Shown here: piece after piece, positions 61,701-64,000 of the stretch
Layout of the letters: each line of letters starts with the position of its first letter
Position numbering within the stretch: the stretch's first letter is position 1
DNA from: Callipepla californica brunnescens
Taxonomy: Eukaryota > Chordata > Aves > Galliformes > Odontophoridae
Assembly: GCA_023055505.1 (NCBI GenBank)
Contig: JALIRH010000026.1
Coordinates: 9,625,591 to 9,689,590 of the forward strand
Direction: 5' to 3'
DNA length: 64,000 bases
The notes under the pieces: model-generated
The model's database searches: none
Seen by the model: only the letters and a program-made list of their open reading frames with translations
Told to the model about the DNA's origin: nothing
Position numbers and translations under genes: made by a program

Positions 61701-63067
61701 TGAACTGTAATTGACCTTCTTTTAACATTATAAACCTAATATTACTGTGTGCCTGTGTTGACTGGACTAATTGATTTTTTTCCCCTGTAGTTTAGCTTGG
61801 TTTAGGGAGTTTTTAATTGTTTGATTTGTAAGACAAGACTTTTAATTTGTTTAAATGGCCGTAATTTACAGTATGTCTGACAATATTCCTGTCCTGTTCT
61901 TGGTAAAACAAATGGAACTGTAAATGCTTAATGGATGAGAAATGTACAATGGTGAAAGGAATAGTTTCCCTTGGTTGATGTTCTAAATGAATGTGGAAAA
62001 AATGATAGACAAAAACCAGTCTTTACTAGCTTTTCTTATCTGATCATGTCTTCCTGGACAGTGCCAGACTTCTAACTTGATCTCATTTGTCCAGGCTTGC
62101 TTAACATCCCAAGTCCGTGCTATTTAAATCCATATGCTTTAAGTGAACAGGTTTTGAATGCATAGAATTACGAGTCCCCTTTTGTTCAACTGTTTTAGAT
62201 CATCACCCTTGTAATTTTGTCCTCCTTCACGTGAGCGTTAGCATAAGGCCTTTGATTTTCAGATGCTTTCTCCCTCCCATTGTATTTAATAGCTTCAATT
62301 CCAATTATATTGTATTATATTGTTTTTTTTGCATTCCCATATCTTATTTAGTAAATTAGCTTTCCTCCTCAGATTGTTGCCATTGTTCTGTTTTTAGGCC
62401 CATCTCCCTTTTTTTTCCCCTTTCCCTCTTCCCCTTTCCTGAGGCATAGATCTATGGGTCTCCTCTCCTCAATCATCATGGAACTGAACCAGCCCGTAAA
62501 CCATTGACAGTAGCGTTCTTTCTAAAATGTATTGTTTGTCCAATCTATTTTTCATAACACCAGTACCGTTAACAATTCCCATTGCAGCTGTATCTATTAA
62601 AAATAAAACAATGGTATCAGTCCACTGAAATGGCATTATGTGATATAGTCTCTTTGTGATAGAAGGAAACCATTTACAAATAAGAGCAGTCCCTAGCTCT
62701 GTAACAGGATGTGTTAGCTTGAATCCCCGAGCCTATGCCATATCTTACTAATGGCAAAAAGACAATAATAAAAGGCAACAGACAGTTTACATATTCTGCA
62801 GCCAGAAGGAACTTCTATTTCTGTAATACTCCCAGGTGTAAAAAAATTTGCATGTAAAGAAAGCTGTCCTTTAGCTGATAGAAACACATGACACAGTGAC
62901 ATTTCACTGTGTGTATGTGATAACAAGGTGCTAGGATGTGATGTATTGGGGATTATATCTCCAAGCAAACCATGGTTTGTTGATTTTGAGAAATGTCGGA
63001 ATCAGATCCTATAACATCAGAAGTGTGAGGATGATGGTTGAGGTCTGCACCTTCTAAAGCTTCTGCC

Positions 63068-63083
63068 AGCTTTTATAAAAGCT
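63068..63083. repeat. 16-bp perfect palindrome
   Basis: AGCTTTTATAAAAGCT equals its own reverse complement. About 85 bp downstream, near 63160-63180, AAAGCTTCGTA occurs twice with a 13-bp period. These are short local repeats with no demonstrated role. Confidence 0.8.
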
Positions 63084-64000
63084 TTTATGGTACCTTTCAT
63101 TGTTCTCCAGTGACAATGGCAAACATGGTTTTAGGTGACAGACTGAAGAACTTCCCAAAGCTTCGTATAAAGCTTCGTAAGCTCCAAGACTCCCCTGTGG
63201 AAGCCCATGTTGAGGACTTTAATTGGAACTAGCCATGGGAATAGTTCTTTAGCTAATTGTTCACATTACAAGCTTCAAAAATGAGATGAGCACAAGTTCT
63301 GTAGTAAAACTTTGGCTGTGGTCTGTTCTGCTGTAGAGGTATTTATATTATTGATATATGTTGGCAAAATGTGTACTCACCAAAGCAGTTCATTTAGACC
63401 TCTTCAAGGCTGTAAATCTGCAACTGCTTTGAAGAGAAATAGTGTTTTAGGGAAAGAAGACTTCCCAGGGTGGATTTAGGATAGGATGCATGGGATGCCA
63501 GATGTGGGAGACATTTCCCAGTTTGTAAAAGTAGTTGAAATCGCAATTTTGTATCTCCACCAAAACAGTCTAAAGATGCTAGGTTGTTGTGGTTTTTTTG
63601 TTTATTTGTTTGTTTTTTTTACCATTCTTTAATGTACCTGGGCTTTAACAGTGTTTGGTTTGGGATCTAGAAATGTCACTGATACTAAGAATAAGAATTA
63701 GTATGTCTTTTCTGGCTACTCTTTTATTTCTTACATGGAGGAGCCGACAATCTTTATATGTGTTTCAAACTTCTGTGCAAATCATCTTCTGTGATATGTT
63801 ATTGTTCATGGTATATAGCGAGAAATGAAAGCTGCATTAATTCAAATGTCAATTCCAGGCTAGAAAAGGCTTTAATTTTGTATTGTGGGGGCAAAATCAC
63901 TGGATTTTGGGTCATCTATTGCACTAATACTAAGTATATATTTGTGTTAATTGAAGCCTTACTAACTGACCTTTTCCTGCAGTTGGCTGATTTAAAGGCT

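Larger units (their letters stand above)
52781..64000. other. AT-rich unrepetitive stretch with simple repeats, no annotated gene
   Basis: No transposon or RNA gene was recognised in about 11 kb. It contains an exact 22-bp direct repeat (55165-55218), a long polypyrimidine tract (58653-58789) and a 16-bp palindrome (63068-63083). From about 62000 to 62700 the sequence is unique and less simple, but nothing identifies a function. A frame at 54101-54213 flanked by splice-like sites is listed as a finding. Confidence 0.55.

Noticed and set aside
1..64000. CRISPR arrays, operons, prokaryotic promoters or riboswitches
   Set aside because: No regular spacer-repeat array and no dense coding; base composition and CR1/mariner repeats indicate a vertebrate nuclear genome.

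Overview
The window looks like non-coding nuclear DNA from a bird, most probably a galliform such as chicken. It is AT-rich and CpG-poor by eye, has no CpG island, rRNA, tRNA or long coding region, and carries several avian-type repeats. These are CR1 LINE fragments whose 3' ends show the octamer tail (read as CATAGAAT on the opposite strand), three pieces of a Galluhop-type mariner transposon, and two LTR-like segments of endogenous-retrovirus type. The host call rests on recognising these repeats from memory; no database search was possible.

Layout. 1-4.8 kb: unrepetitive AT-rich DNA. 4.8-5.8 kb: a mariner end fragment and two minus-strand CR1 pieces. 11.25-11.96 kb: an old CR1 split by an LTR-like insertion of about 294 bp that begins TG, ends CA and has a near-matching 5-bp flank. 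20.1-20.4 kb: another CR1, just downstream of a perfect palindrome. 30.55-31.03 kb: a decayed ERV/LTR-type repeat. 32.05-33.24 kb: the densest repeat cluster, a truncated mariner abutting a CR1 that is itself interrupted by a second CR1 and an unassigned segment. 36.8-38.6 kb: two plus-strand CR1 tails. 40.53-40.91 kb: a mariner reduced by internal deletion to its ends plus a broken N-terminal transposase region. 52.1-52.8 kb: a CR1 reverse-transcriptase relic with an internal deletion, then a CR1 3' end on the other strand. The remainder to 64 kb is AT-rich, with homopolymer and polypyrimidine tracts, two exact local duplications and a few short palindromes.

No protein-coding gene can be annotated with confidence. 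The open frames are mostly 60-160 codons, overlap on both strands and show no recognisable domain, as expected by chance in AT-rich DNA of this length. A few short frames are flanked by reasonable splice-site sequences. The best is 16975-17162 on the plus strand. They are reported as tests to run, not as genes, because their phases do not form one transcript and such frames also arise by chance. The window is best read as a gene desert or part of one or more large introns shaped by repeated transposon insertion and decay. I did not find a previously undescribed biological system.
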